Assembly (NCBI RefSeq): GCF_022201045.2
Contig: NC_068559.1
Coordinates: 24,001,501 to 24,065,500, forward strand
Direction: 5' to 3'
Length of the DNA stretch: 64,000 nucleotides
Source of the DNA: Citrus sinensis
Lineage: Eukaryota > Streptophyta > Magnoliopsida > Sapindales > Rutaceae
Made by a program: the position numbers and the translations under genes. Shown here in pieces: positions 36,339 to 48,165 of this stretch (position 1 is its first letter; every line of letters starts with the position of its first letter). The notes beneath the pieces are model-generated. The model was not told where the DNA came from and searched no databases. It saw only the letters and a list, made by a program, of their open reading frames with translations.

Positions 36339-37484
36339 CCTGCCAATACACACAAGTATACATGTTATCAGTTTCTTATCTCCGAAAATTAAGTCGCTGA
36401 AGACAATGCTGATCAGGTTTAACACTCATTCCACCAAGTTAATCTACAGATAATTCAGAATATCAGTATTTAAGATGGATGGTTAATTGTAACCATTAAC
36501 CCCGTCTTATTGAAGCGTAATTAATAGACATGAGTTTTGGTGTATGAACCAAAATGATCACTTTCTAACATTGAACTTGCTAAAACATCATGCAGAATGA
36601 AGATTATATTAGTTGTACAGCATCTTGGATGACATAAATAAGTAAAGTTGCACAGCGGTGACATTAAATAAAAACACCATCAGCTTGATTGTGCAATTAG
36701 ACACTTCCAAATAGCTTGATACCAAAATTCATTAAAACAATCCAAAAATACCCCAAATCTATAGGTAAATTAAAATTGGACAAATGAATTCACACATTGA
36801 AATGCAACTGATAGCAGACCACAGAAACATCACATTACAACAACTAACATAGTTTTTAAAGTAAAAAGAGGCACATAAAGCTTCTTCTTTTTTTAACTCA
36901 TTAGACTTAGCAGTAAAATCCGAATGCTTTTTCTCCTACGTACGGCATGTAGCTTTATTGGAAGCAACTTGAAGAGATATTGAATCCAATGCATTCGCAT
37001 AGGAGAACATGAAAAGTTCAAACAAAGGACGCGCAAACAAGTTGAAATAAGTGCACAAATTCAAGCGAAGTTCAATTCATGCTCAAACATAGACAAATCT
37101 GAATAATAGTAAACTCTCAAGAATGAGTACTTCACATGTAACAATGAAGTGATATCAATTTAAGCAAACAAGATTTTTCAATTAACTCTTAAGAACTTCA
37201 AAAAGTTAAAATCATTGTTTCGTGATTCAACACAAGTAGGTTTTCACTTTGATTTTACACAGGACTTAGCAATAATAAAACGAGAATAGTATAAGCTAGA
37301 GTTAAAATTTTGAAGCTCTGCCTGCAGCAGCACGCTGCAGGTCTAGGGTAACACTCACTGTTAATCGAACCCCATGAAAATTAGATCACAATATGAGATC
37401 AATAGCTTCGAAAAATATAAAATTATACAGCATCAAAGATATCAATTGTGGCAAGTGAGAGAGGAGATACAAAGAGAGCTTACT
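36339..37484 (-). other. Leader intron of the PAC1-like gene
   Basis: Between the GTAAGC donor (minus strand, gt at 37483-37482) and the TTGGCAG acceptor (ag at 36341-36340). It is about 1.1 kb, AT-rich and without a coding frame. A leader intron this long before an intronless coding region is common in constitutively expressed plant genes. Limits come from splice consensus. Confidence 0.5.
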
Positions 37485-39161
37485 TGGACAGAAATTGTTT
37501 CACGCGTTGAAACTGAGAGTTATTTATTTATTTATTTTTGTTTAATAAATAATTTAGAAAATTAAGCCAATTCATCATGTTCATGGATGATAATTAATTT
37601 GAATTGATATTGTACGACTACTACCACACGAATATCATGCGTGACAATGGAACTTACGAATTACAATTTACAGATCGTGCGACGTTTCTCTTCTCTTGGA
37701 TTAATGCGCTGCGTTTTGAGAATGGGCGTCTTGGCGGCGAAGTTAAGAACTGTGGCGCATGCAATAAACAACTGAAACTTTCGCCAGTGTCAATTTTTTT
37801 CTTTTAAATTTGGAGAACCGCAACGACGCCGTTTTGACGCAAATCACACTTGTTAAACAAGAAGCCCAACCTTGCAGAAACAGATACTAGGCAGTTTTCA
37901 AAATTTAACAATTATTTGTAATATATAATTCAGTTCCCTCGGTATCTGATGATCACATCCCATTACAAACCCCTTTATATGCAAAGGAATTTTCTGATCA
38001 AATCGTTTTGGTTCTGGCTTTCACAATCAATCCACAAGACAATGATACTTCTTCCAAATAAAATAATAATAATAAATCAGAAGAAGAATTAGCTTATTAC
38101 AGTTTTAAGTAAGATTCATGCTAAGTGTTCGAATAATTAAACTCAGAAAAGTTACATTAAACAGCAGCAGCAGCAGTTCAACGATGAATACTCGAAATCA
38201 TGATGAAAGACCACAACTATGAACCAAGGTTCCTCGGTTACAAAAGAATTGACTGCATCCCACCAATCCTCACACCAGGCACCAGACAGACCCAAGTATT
38301 ACAGTTTACCAAGTTTCTATACACCTTTTTTTTTTTTAACCCACAATAGAACGTTGGTCGTTGGGTATGTATAAATCTAAGGTGGTGAAGTGCATGGGAC
38401 CAAAATCTCATTCTAACAATTGTACTCTCCAAGTTGCTATTGTTTTCTTCCTTTCTCTACACTTGATCCTTAAAAAATCAATATACAATCCCATCAATTC
38501 TAAGGGAATTCTTCAGCTAACAAGAATTTCGCCTTCACCAAGAGTACCATGAAACATGTAATTCGTGGCTGCTCCATACCTGCATGAGACATGGCAGAAT
38601 AGGATGTTTTTACGTGAGTCAATCTACGAAACAATGCATTACAAGTGGACAAATACAGAAATTTGGACCAATATCTAATTCTCTTCCCTAAAATGCTATG
38701 AAATGCAAATTAGAATGCATGTGTGGTAAGTATAAGATATTCCAAGCTCAAGCATCTTCTGATCTAATTCAATTTTTTTTTATTACATGAGATTTTTGCT
38801 CAAGAGTACAACTCATATTACATGAGATTACAATTGATATTTACAAATCAGACTATTACTTTAACTAGTTTACATCAATTCTTATGAAACCCGCCCAGAT
38901 TTTTACCCTCTCTAATATTCGAGAGACGTTTACTCCACTCACATTTCGAAAGGGAGAAGACTACCTTCACTCAAATTGAGGCTCGAACCCATGACCTCAC
39001 AATTGTGAAGTATGGGTTCTAACCCCTAGTGGCTTTGATCTAATTCAATTTAAAACAAAACAGAGCAATTTGTTGCCATCCATGGATGTCAAAATGGCTT
39101 CCATAAAACCTCATACTACCTGTGAAGGAGTCATGCACTGGTTGTAATTATTGTTTCCCGA
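37485..39161. other. PAC1-like leader/promoter and ceramide synthase 3' flank
   Basis: 37485-37800 probably holds the PAC1-like first leader exon and promoter (minus strand). 38040-38580 may be distal 3' UTR of the ceramide synthase gene, since a good acceptor (catgcag, minus strand) occurs at about 38582; this is only a suggestion. A SINE at 38776-39035 lies within the presumed 3' region and is listed separately. No other gene is seen. Confidence 0.4.
38776..39035 (-). mobile_element. tRNA-derived SINE, 260 bp, with 16-bp target-site duplication
   Basis: Identical 16-mers tgatctaattcaattt flank it at 38760-38775 and 39036-39051. Read on the minus strand, the element starts at 39035 with a tRNA-like head containing a perfect B-box GGTTCGAGCCT (38979-38989). 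It ends in a short A tail, seen as a T run at 38771-38780. The A-box is degenerate. Perfect flanks mean a fairly recent insertion, 126 bp behind the ceramide synthase stop, probably inside its 3' transcribed region. It carries no protein and depends on LINE enzymes for movement. Confidence 0.9.
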
Positions 39162-40787
39162 TCAATCTTCGTGTTCATTGTCACTCTCAGAGTCTGCACG
39201 GAATAATGAAAGGAACCAAAAAAGAAAAAAGAAAAAGAGATCAGGTAAATGCCAGAAAACAAACTAAAGAGTTTTAGCAAACTCAGATACTAAATATCAT
39301 CTACTGTGATGCTCCAACACCTCTCAACTGAGTGTTTCCTTTTAAGTTGAAATGATTGCTAACCCTCCCATGAACTCTTGTCAATATTTTCTAATTTTCT
39401 CCATGTATATATATATATATATATCGAAAAAGACTTGTTTGTAGACTGCGAATATGAAATACATCTGCAACATAAAAAACCATCCAAGGAACAAAATTAT
39501 TTAATCACCTGATCGAACATCTTCACTAACTCTTCCCCTTGCTTGGACTTGTTTAACAAGCATCCGGTATATCAATACCCACCAGTAAATGTGAAGAACA
39601 AGCAAACAAAATAGTAGAGTATTGAATACATAGTAGTATATCGGTCCATCCATAGGATGTTTTTTCTTGTCCAAGGTCAGGATGACTTCATAGCTGCCAA
39701 TGTAGAGAAAAAGCAGAAAAAGATATTAACGAATAAATGGAGAGATGAAAGAAAGTGTATTTACTTCAATCCTCATATTTTATCCAGTTTACACAAGAAG
39801 TCACAGGAGCAAAATTTTTCTTTGCTTATTAGAAACCAAGGTAATGACTAATGAGGCTAATAAACTCATCTATTCAGCAGAGCTCAGCACTATCTGCATA
39901 AATTAACAGATTTCCAAGAGACTGGAGCAAAATATTTGCTGTGTCGACAGGACCCACGCCCCCATCCCCAAAAGAAAAAAAAAATGTTTCCACCGTCACC
40001 ACACTGGTAGCAAATCACAAGGGATAACCTTCAAGGGTATCAAAATCTGGAGTTGCCAAGTTGGATATCAGTATTCATCCAAGAATTACAGATCATAAGA
40101 TCTTTGATATCAATTTAAGGTTGGCTAAAGCAATTCAGTTTTTTAGTTTTTAATTTTTTTTTTTAAGCAATTCAATGTTAAGACGTACCAAAGATGAACA
40201 TGTAGGAGCTCATAAAAATCCAAAAAAAGAAAAATGGGTCGCAAACACAAATTAGGTATCAAATTTCACAGACCTTGTACTCCAGAGAATCCAGAAAGGG
40301 TAGTAAATAAGGCGGAGTAAGATCCATGACAAAACAAAGAGAATAAAGGACAAGCTAGCAATCCCTTCAGCGCCAATGTACTTGGACATCTTCCCAATCT
40401 CCAAAAACACATCACTGGCATCATGAAGTGCTAAAACAACTGAGCCAACACGAGCAAATCTGCACAAGACAGATGTAATAGACTAAAAATTACTGTTTTT
40501 ATTTATTTATTTTTTGATATATTACAAATCACTGCTTAAGATATCAATCTATTGGTAAAATATACAAACGTGTTTAATTGGATCCAGATGGGATCTGTTT
40601 TCTGTGTAGGAATTAACAACATTATGGTGATAACAAACTCCCTCCCCCCCCCCCCCCCCGGCGGGGTCCACACAAATCACTGTTTAAGATATCAATCTGT
40701 TGGTGAAATATTTAAAAATGTTTAATTGGATCCAAATAGGACCTGTTTTATATATAGGCATTAATATTATGGTGATAACACACTTTT

Positions 40788-40818
<31 letters not shown>

Positions 40819-43281
40819 GAATGTTGATAACACACTTTTGTTATCAAATAAGAACCAACTCCACTTCCTTAAAGTGTTAACAACCAAAAGAAGAGCAAGC
40901 AGTAACAGAATTGTATCAGAGCAAACCTAAAAATGTATGACAGAACAATGAGGATAACAGTGGCAACATGATGGCCCATCGACACCCCAAAGTCAGCACG
41001 CCTTGTTTCCCAGAACATGAGAGCAAATATAGAGTAGGTGTAAAATCCAGCAGCATACATATATACCCCTTTCAATTTCAACCTGTAAAAAAATTCAGTT
41101 ATTTCTCAATTGAGTAATAAAGCAGAGATCAACAAATCGTTTAAAAAGCTTATTTGCAAGGAAATAGTTAAGCAATAAATAAAATTAACAAAACACCAAC
41201 AAGAACTTGACATATAAATCAGAACGGGAAAAAAAAAACCTTACTTAATCTTTTGATCAGGCCACACCTGATTTCCCGGGCCCACCCAAAAGCATCTAGT
41301 GTTCTTAAACCAAGGCTCATCATATGTTACAGAGAGAGCCAGAAGCTCTGCTGTAAGAAAATACACGCATTTCCAAGCTGACTCATTAAATTTCCTAATC
41401 TTTTTTTTTCTCTCGCTTGTCTTGAAATCCAACATATGATGCCCCTTGCCAAATATCCATCGCTTTGCAACTTTCTGTTACAAATACATTTCAGTCAGTC
41501 ATAATAAATTGTTTGAAGAAATATGAAAGCTTAGAGGATTTGAATATATGGAAAAGGGACCATAGAACATGCCCACAAGGAAAAAGAAGTCACATCCACA
41601 ATTTGTTTCTTTAACACATACATATACAACTGCATTTGTTATATAGTAGTCGTTGGGAAGAAAATTCAAGCAATTAAAAGTAATTAACACTTAACATACA
41701 TACGTATCCACACTCGCTATGAATCTTCACCATTTTCATAAATGAGTAACGATGTCCGCAATTTGGAGGATCTTACTAACTATTTTAGGTTAGCCCTCAA
41801 TTTGGAAGATCCTACTAACTATTTTGGGTTAGCATCCCTCTCAACACCTAAACACGGCAGGAAACTAAAAGACGAAAACGAAAGTTGCTACATATCACAT
41901 GCATAGATAAAGATATATAAAATCAGCTAGAGACTGATAGAAGAATCTAGATTAGTAGGTAGCTATATCTTTATCCAAAACTTACACAACAAGATAGTCA
42001 AAAATGCCAAAATTCAACAATGTCACGTGGCATCTGACAACATACCCTATAATTGAAGAGAGAGGTAAGTGGAGCAAGAAAAGTCAGTTCTTTTAGTTAG
42101 TGTTTGAAATTTGCTTTATCAATAGCTTAGATGTTTACAAGAAGCTAACGATGATATTTCTCTGTTCTACTCTGCATCCTTGTATGCTTCACTTCTGCTA
42201 AACTCACACTATGGTCTTATTGTTTTTCATGTACCAAATCATCAACAATACTATTTCGTACAACATAGAAATTCAGGCAAAGCCCTGTAAGAGTTATTAA
42301 GTTTGAAATATGTAAACTGAATCATCAGCCAATGCTGGAGCTTGAATGATAACTAACCACCATCATAAAGTGGCAACCATTTATAAGTCTTGGCAACCAA
42401 TCACATTTCCATGGCAAGACACCAATAAGACACTTCCAAAGCAAGAAGGTGAATACGTCTTTCTTCTTTTGATACTAATCCCTGAACGTCACTTCAGTAT
42501 GCATTGGGTTCAAGACTGGAAACTACTTTCACACTCTAACACCTGTATTAAGAAAATCCTTAAAGGTGGGTTCCACGGAAAGTACATGAATCTAGACATC
42601 AGCGTCATTGCACTAAGGAGTGGAGATGTTTCCAATCGAAAGGTATAAGATGAGTGATATTCACATTGAATCACCAAATCCAATACAAAATGGCCCCTTC
42701 TATCTAATCTGAGTAAAACAAATCATTTGAAACACTACCCCTCTCATGATTAACCCAGAGAATCTTTTAATATTAGATCTTAACCTCTCTAACATCCAAT
42801 AAGCCAATATATGAGAATACAAGTGAACCAAACTCTGATTTAAATCAAGACATACTTTTTCAAACCATAAAAATAACTTAACATTCACTACTGCTCATAA
42901 AACGCTATTCCGTCCAATCAACACACGAAAAGAGCACAACGCATCATAGAGAACCGCAAATTATGTACAGGTCGATCAAATGCCCTAATAAAACAAAACA
43001 AACTAGCTACTAATAATCCGACAAGTTGAAAGTCAAACCTCAATAAAGCAATAAAAGTCAAACCTCAACAAAGCAATAAAAAACATACAAAGAAATAAAA
43101 AGAAAAGGAAAAAAGAAGACGAAAAGAAGTTGAAAAGAAGTACCTCGAATACGAATTTTTCAAGAAAGAATCGAACGGAGGGAAAGTAAAGAGCGAAGAG
43201 AGGAAGAACAGCAAAATCCTCATAAGCTGGGTACGATTCTTGCTCCCAGTTAACAGATTTCACTAATTCAACGAAACCCAT
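39162..43281 (-). CDS. LOH1/LOH3-like: Ceramide synthase, LAG1 homolog of the LOH1/LOH3 type
   Basis: Six exons on the minus strand: 43281-43144, 41474-41245, 41082-40927, 40459-40274, 39693-39509 and 39193-39162. They total 927 nt, or 308 residues, with all junctions in phase. This ER membrane enzyme joins a fatty acyl-CoA to a sphingoid base. The TLC/Lag1p domain contains the adjacent histidines 160-161 ([16 protein letters not shown]) and the [19 protein letters not shown] motif (residues 184 onward). Several hydrophobic spans are visible. The start [23 protein letters not shown] and the end [14 protein letters not shown] match LOH1 and LOH3, which prefer very-long-chain acyl-CoA, rather than LOH2. 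The acidic Ser-rich tail is a likely phosphorylation site. Intron 1 is about 1.7 kb. Intron 3 holds a 148-bp duplication with long G and C runs. Confidence 0.94.
40525..40820. repeat. 148-bp tandem duplication bearing C16 and T14-G22 runs, inside a ceramide synthase intron
   Basis: The segment beginning caaatcactg(c/t)ttaagatatc at 40525 recurs at 40673 (period 148). The first copy ends in a run of 16 C (40644-40659). The second ends in 14 T then 22 G (40784-40819). Both copies keep tggatcca(g/a)at and attatggtgataaca. Homopolymers this long are unstable, and their lengths may reflect assembly error. Confidence 0.85.
41760..41836. repeat. Two-copy 39-bp tandem repeat
   Basis: The unit aatttgga(g/a)gatc(t/c)tactaact followed by attttgggttag is seen twice, starting at 41760 and 41799. 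It lies in intron 1 of the ceramide synthase gene. Confidence 0.75.
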
Positions 43282-45058
43282 TTGCGATGATCCTTCAAAT
43301 TGTCTAGTGGTGGCAGAAAGAGGAAATTTTGGCGGATCACAAGGGAGGAGTAAATGGTTCAGGCAGAGATTAGTTTGTGTGCGCGATGTGGACTGAGTTT
43401 TTAAGTTTTTTGTACTCCTCCTTCATCGTAGGTGGACAAGAAAGAGACTTTCGTTAGATTCGAGCTGGGAGTGATGGAATGACGATTTTGCCCCTCTTCC
43501 TTGATACCTGGTAGTTGACCTCTCTGTGCTGCACGTTCATCATGGTTCGTAGTTCGTACTTCGCAGATCGTACTAGACGGGTGAAATTGTGAACTGCCTA
43601 CAACTCATAGTACCATGTGATATCCAGAGTCTCCAGACTGTGTGAAGCCCATTCTTCCTTGTTGGCTTGCCACGCGGCATGAATAATTAAAATTTTATGA
43701 CAAAAATTATAGGTGCGAGTGTTTTGACACTTTCACTCTTTAAAAAAAGTCATGGTTCAAATCCCGTTCTCATGTAGAATTATCACTTTGGTCAATATTT
43801 TATCTTATACGGACTGACTCAGTGCAAGCGGAGGTTAATCTGAGTTGTAATATATATTTAAAGGTCCTTTTCACAATTGAGTTGTGGTACAAATTTAAAC
43901 ATTCCTTATTTCAATTTGTACCATGAAGTGGTACAAATCTTTCCACTTCGTGATTTTGATAAAAAAAAATTTATGACCAAAATGAAGTAATAAGGAAAAT
44001 AGTTTTACAGAATTGGCCCAAATTTTTGGTCTGTTGACAAAACTATCCTTATTTCAATTTTTTTTTTTTAACTTTTGCAGTAGAAAGATTCTCATTTCAA
44101 CAATAATGCCCCTAAATGATTAAAATTTCTGAATTATAGTATATTGGAATTTTTTTTTTGTATATTGTATTATATTAGAGTTTTTATATATTTTTTAATA
44201 GAATCGGTTTATTAAAATGAAGTTGTCATATATTGTAATGTAACATTATAACAAATTAGTGAACAATCATACAATATGAGAGATAAAGAGTCACTATATA
44301 ACACATTTATTGGAACAATTTTGTAAGGATAGTATTACTCAAACTACAAAAAATAAAAAAAAAGGTTAATTTATGTCTTAAACAGATGAAGTGCGAAGTT
44401 TTTTGAATTTTATTTTTGCAAAAGATCTACTCAGTAATAAAATAGTTAATATAGATTAAAAAATGATTATCTATCTAATTTTAGATAAAATCTAAAAGTA
44501 AAAAGCAATTAAAGTTTCCATTTGTTTCGGTAGCAATAGTGAGGACTGAAGAAGAGATGAGGTTGAGGCACAAGTGTTGAATGGGTGCAAAACAATAGGC
44601 CATGCACTTGGGGACCATCTCCAATGTTGTTGAATAATAAGTAACCAAAAAGAGTGGAAATGGAGAGCTTCATTTGATGTTTTTAGTATTTTCTTTTTTT
44701 GGTTTTGAGAGCCCATCCAAGTTTAATGGGATGGCCATTGAACACTTTCATTCGAGATTTTACCCAGGAAGAAAGACAATCTAATTTGATCACCATATAA
44801 TGTGTTTTCATTTTAAAAACTTGATAAATGAAATACAGGTGGATATTCTTGACCAAATTTTTTTATAAATTAACTGCATAAGATGCTTGATGGTGATCGT
44901 TTAACAATACTAGTTACTGGAGTTTTCTCATAAAATACTTGGATCTTGATCTGTCGATGGGCTACCAACTGTTCACAGATCAGAAATATGACAAAGTCAA
45001 ATGGGAGTATGGACCCAAAGAACATGCGCAAGTGAAAATGCATAACAATTTTTTTTAA

Positions 45059-45475
45059 GGGAAATTATCATTCGTATATCCTTAGTTTATTTCATTATCA
45101 AAAATACTACAACACTTTGAGAGTGTATCAATCGTCCACCCTAAGTTAACAAAATGTATCAGCTGACCACCAAACCGTTAGTTACCGTTTAAGTATGATG
45201 ACATCAAAAGGGCAATTTGGTCTTTTTATATGATACAAGTGATAATTTAAGGATATACAAGTGATAAAAAGAGAATTTAAGATTATAGAAGTGATAATTT
45301 TTAAGGGTAAAATTATCAATTCACTGTAATTCCGTTAACTTTCAAACGACAACTAACGGTTTGGTGGTCAGCTGATACATTTTGTCAACTAAGAGTGGAC
45401 GATTGATACACCCTCAAAGTGTTGTAGTATTTTTAATAACAGAGCAAATATAGGATATACGAATAATAATTTTCC
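45059..45475. mobile_element. 417-bp MITE with inverted repeats of about 130 bp
   Basis: The left arm starts GGGAAATTATCATTCGTATA. The right arm, read inverted, starts GGAAAATTATTATTCGTATA. Both continue through actacaacactttgag, gtgtatcaatcgtccac, acaaaatgtatcagctgacc and accaaaccgttagtt, about 85-90 percent alike over some 130 bp. The flanks are ttttttaa at 45051-45058 and 45476-45483, an 8-bp (perhaps 9-bp) duplication in low-complexity DNA. Long arms and an 8-9 bp duplication suggest a Mutator-like MITE. The transcript could fold into a long hairpin. No transposase is present. Confidence 0.85.
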
Positions 45476-45868
45476 TTTTTTAATTTATTCACCTTGCATA
45501 TTCTTTTGAAACCTAGAGGCTTCCAGGACACTTGGCACTCCAATCTCAAGTATGCCTCTTAATCCTTTGAATGCTTTATAATTATTCAAAATAATTATAA
45601 TTATTTAATCATACAATTAGTAAAAGACATATAGAGACACAGATGTCTCCTGTCTTGCACCAGTTAATGAAGGGGCCATGCCCATGCTGTGTACATTTTC
45701 TTTGAGACATACAAAAACTAACCAAACAAGGCGAAGCCAATTAATGATTGTCAATACCTATTGATCAATTAATTTAATTGAAATAATGTCTCCTGGGTCC
45801 GTACATGCATTACTTGTAAAGATGAATCACATCAACATCATAAAATAATTGTAAGTAACTGTCTATTC

Positions 45869-46302
45869 GCCACTTGGACTTGTAGTCCAGTGGTGGACCA
45901 TTACCCTAAAAGTTAAGCATGACCATGAGGGCAATGGTTCGAGTCCCCACGGACTCAACCTCCTCCAATTAAACATAATTGTGTGGTGATTTCTATAAAT
46001 GTCTTTCTTCCTTGCGAATGCGAAATGCGAGTGGAGTAGAGACATCCCTCCTCCGTGATGGGTATTTGGGATGGGCATGCGAGTGGAGTAGAGACGTCCC
46101 TCCTCTGTGATGGGTATTTGGGTCCTCCGTGATGGGTATTTGGGATGGGCATGCGAGTGGAGTAGAGACATCCCTCCTCCGTGATGGGTATTTGGAATGA
46201 GCATGTACTTCATAGAATAAAAATGTAATAATATAAGTCCCATGTATATATACCTGTGTAGTTGTATATATATCTGATGCTTAATCAGTTTAAAAAAAAA
46301 AA
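45869..46302 (+). mobile_element. tRNA-derived SINE with internal 52-bp tandem repeats and 16-bp target-site duplication
   Basis: Identical flanks aagtaactgtctattc lie at 45853-45868 and 46303-46318. The head carries an A-box TAGTCCAGTGG (45883-45893) and a perfect B-box GGTTCGAGTCC (45936-45946), the spacing of an internal Pol III promoter. The body (46027-46200) holds three copies of a 52-bp unit starting gcgagtggagtagagac. The middle one contains a nested 22-bp duplication. The element ends in an A run. At 434 bp it is long for a SINE because of the repeats. Open frames across it (reading PNTHHGG repeats on the minus strand) are by-products of the repeat. Confidence 0.93.
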
Positions 46303-47721
46303 AAGTAACTGTCTATTCCAGCATTTCTAAAGTTTGTCATTTTTGTGAAACGCCAAACACATCATGTGATTATGCTTAAGATTGCCAAACTTTTTTCGAC
46401 AAAATAAAGTAATCATTTCAACACTAACTTGAAACTTCATACAACTTTTTATCATTGCAAAGGGCAACTGTAAGATTTGCAAACTAAGCCCACAAGAGCA
46501 ATGTTCATCGGAAAAAAACAGCAGTAAATCTAAATCTTGATGATGGGCATATCAGTTTTGTCTCATGTAGCAAACAGAAACGAACAAAAGCAAGTGATGA
46601 AACAAAGTACCAAATTTAGGACATCTTATCTAATTATTACGGGAAACTTTAGATAAAAACATATGCAGATGGAGCCCTTAAGCAAAAGAAAGTGAGTTCC
46701 CGATACATATCAATCAAAAGAAGAAGAAAGATACAAAAACAATGAATTGTTTGGCCAAAACAGATGATGAGTCATAGGAAAGGAAACATAAGAATAAGCC
46801 TAGCTTACCTACTGATGGATAAAATTGCTCAAGTCTCTCAATCATATGGACCCTCCACAAGTTCACAGTATTTTGTGATTTCTATAATTAGCAATGGAGT
46901 GAGAAAGTTATTGTTAAATAGTTACAAGCTTCCCCTGATAACACAGGAAATAGAAGCCAGCTTTATGGAGAGACTGTGCAAAGAAGTAATATGGAAGGAG
47001 ATACAAAATGCCAAAACCCAGTTGGATTCTGCAAATTTTACAGGAAAAAAGCTGTCCTCGGTTGGTGACTGCACACAGAACTGACCGTGTGAAAATTAAA
47101 GGAACGGTGAAGAGTGCATTTGTAATTCATTTAAGAAAATAGGTGTCATAATCCTTCCTGTTTGTTGAGTGGGGTTCCTCTGATTTTCCACCTTAAAAGC
47201 AGCTGCATTTTTTATTTATGAGAGAGACAGAGAAGTAAAGGCGGGTTGTATTTTCTGGTAAAAGTCCAAATTTGACTAAAGGAGTTTCTCCGGTAGTTTT
47301 CAAACGCAAGAACAAAGATTTTTAACCAAATTTATGTGATGTGCTGGCCTTTTTATCTCCAAATTCTTGTCATCTAGTGCTTAAATGCAAAGAATCAATG
47401 GAGATAGGATTTCGAGGTGGCAAAAATTTACTATGCCAATTCAATAATGAAGGTTGTTTGTATGTATGAGTGTTGTGTGATGGATGTGTTCTTTTGTCCT
47501 GAGTGTGGAATGCTGCATATGGTTGAGCAAGACTCTACATAGAGACACAAAGATACATGTCCAATTCCCAGGTAATGAAATCTTAACATTGTTAGTTGTC
47601 ACAGAAATACCCGTCAATTTTCTCACCTAAGGGAGGCTAACACTTGGCTTTTCATCTCCTGCTGAGTAATGATTTTCAATTACAGTGTTTTCAGTTTTAT
47701 CCTGCTAATCTAGATACTCTA

Positions 47722-48165
47722 ATGGAGCCTTCTAAGATCCTTGGCTGTAAAGAAGAATGTAGTAGCAGCGCGTCAGGGTGGACAATGTATATTGGCTCCC
47801 CTGCCCATGAAAATGATAACTGTGAAGATGATGATGATGATAGCGGTACTTACAAGCAAAAAGTTGCCAGCAACAATGATGATCGTCCTGGGGATGATGA
47901 TGATGATGATGATAAGAGTGATGATTCGATGGCATCAGATGCGTCTTCTGGGCCAAGTTATCAAGAGCTTCCATTGGATAGCAATAAGCCAAGCCTTGAC
48001 AAGCATGCAACCGGTAAGTACTCCTCAAAGCAAAAATTTTACAAACAGAAGACAAAGAGAGATGAAAGCAGAATCAAAGTAGAAAGGGATGAGCAGCATG
48101 TGCTTAAAGCAAAAATTGCTGCAAGTCAAACTCAAAGTGGAGCGAAGGTGAGGAAATCCAAATAG
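47722..48165 (+). CDS. SOB FIVE-LIKE (SOFL) family protein
   Basis: A single coding exon of 147 residues, starting MEPSKILGCKEECSSSASGW. It shows both conserved SOFL blocks: an N-terminal CSSSASGWTMYIGSP, like the family's SGWT(L/V)Y motif, and SMASDASSGP in the middle. Between them are two acidic runs (CEDDDDDS and GDDDDDDDKSDDS) encoded by GAT repeats. The C-terminal half is Lys-rich and probably nuclear-targeted. Family role: SOFL proteins influence cytokinin levels and cytokinin-linked growth; biochemistry is unclear. An in-frame start 26 residues earlier (47644, not ATG-supported by homology) is less likely, because splice acceptors near 47680-47694 suggest the upstream part is leader. 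Confidence 0.8.
   Translation: MEPSKILGCKEECSSSASGWTMYIGSPAHENDNCEDDDDDSGTYKQKVASNNDDRPGDDDDDDDKSDDSMASDASSGPSYQELPLDSNKPSLDKHATGKYSSKQKFYKQKTKRDESRIKVERDEQHVLKAKIAASQTQSGAKVRKSK

Larger units (their letters stand above)
43282..47721. other. Ceramide synthase promoter, then element-bearing intergenic DNA
   Basis: 43282-43500 should hold the 5' UTR and promoter of the ceramide synthase gene (minus strand). A B-box-like ggttcaaatcc at 43753 may mark a decayed SINE. A MITE (45059-45475) and a SINE (45869-46302) are listed separately. 46500-47720 has no convincing gene; an open frame at 46764-47084 has no recognisable domain. The last few hundred bases probably hold the SOFL leader, with two candidate acceptors (ttacag and tttcag near 47680-47694). 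Confidence 0.5.

Noticed and set aside
42346-42648. 100-residue open frame in the ceramide synthase gene
   Set aside because: It lies in intron 1, on the strand opposite to the gene, with no domain.
43735-43870. Possible second plus-strand SINE with B-box at 43753
   Set aside because: The B-box is good, but there is no clear A-box, A tail or target-site duplication.
45883-45946. Functional tRNA gene
   Set aside because: A- and B-boxes are present, but the stem sequences do not pair into a cloverleaf and the unit sits in a bounded SINE.
45863-46243. Open frame coding for PNTHHGG repeats
   Set aside because: It lies on the antisense strand of a SINE and is produced by its 52-bp repeat.
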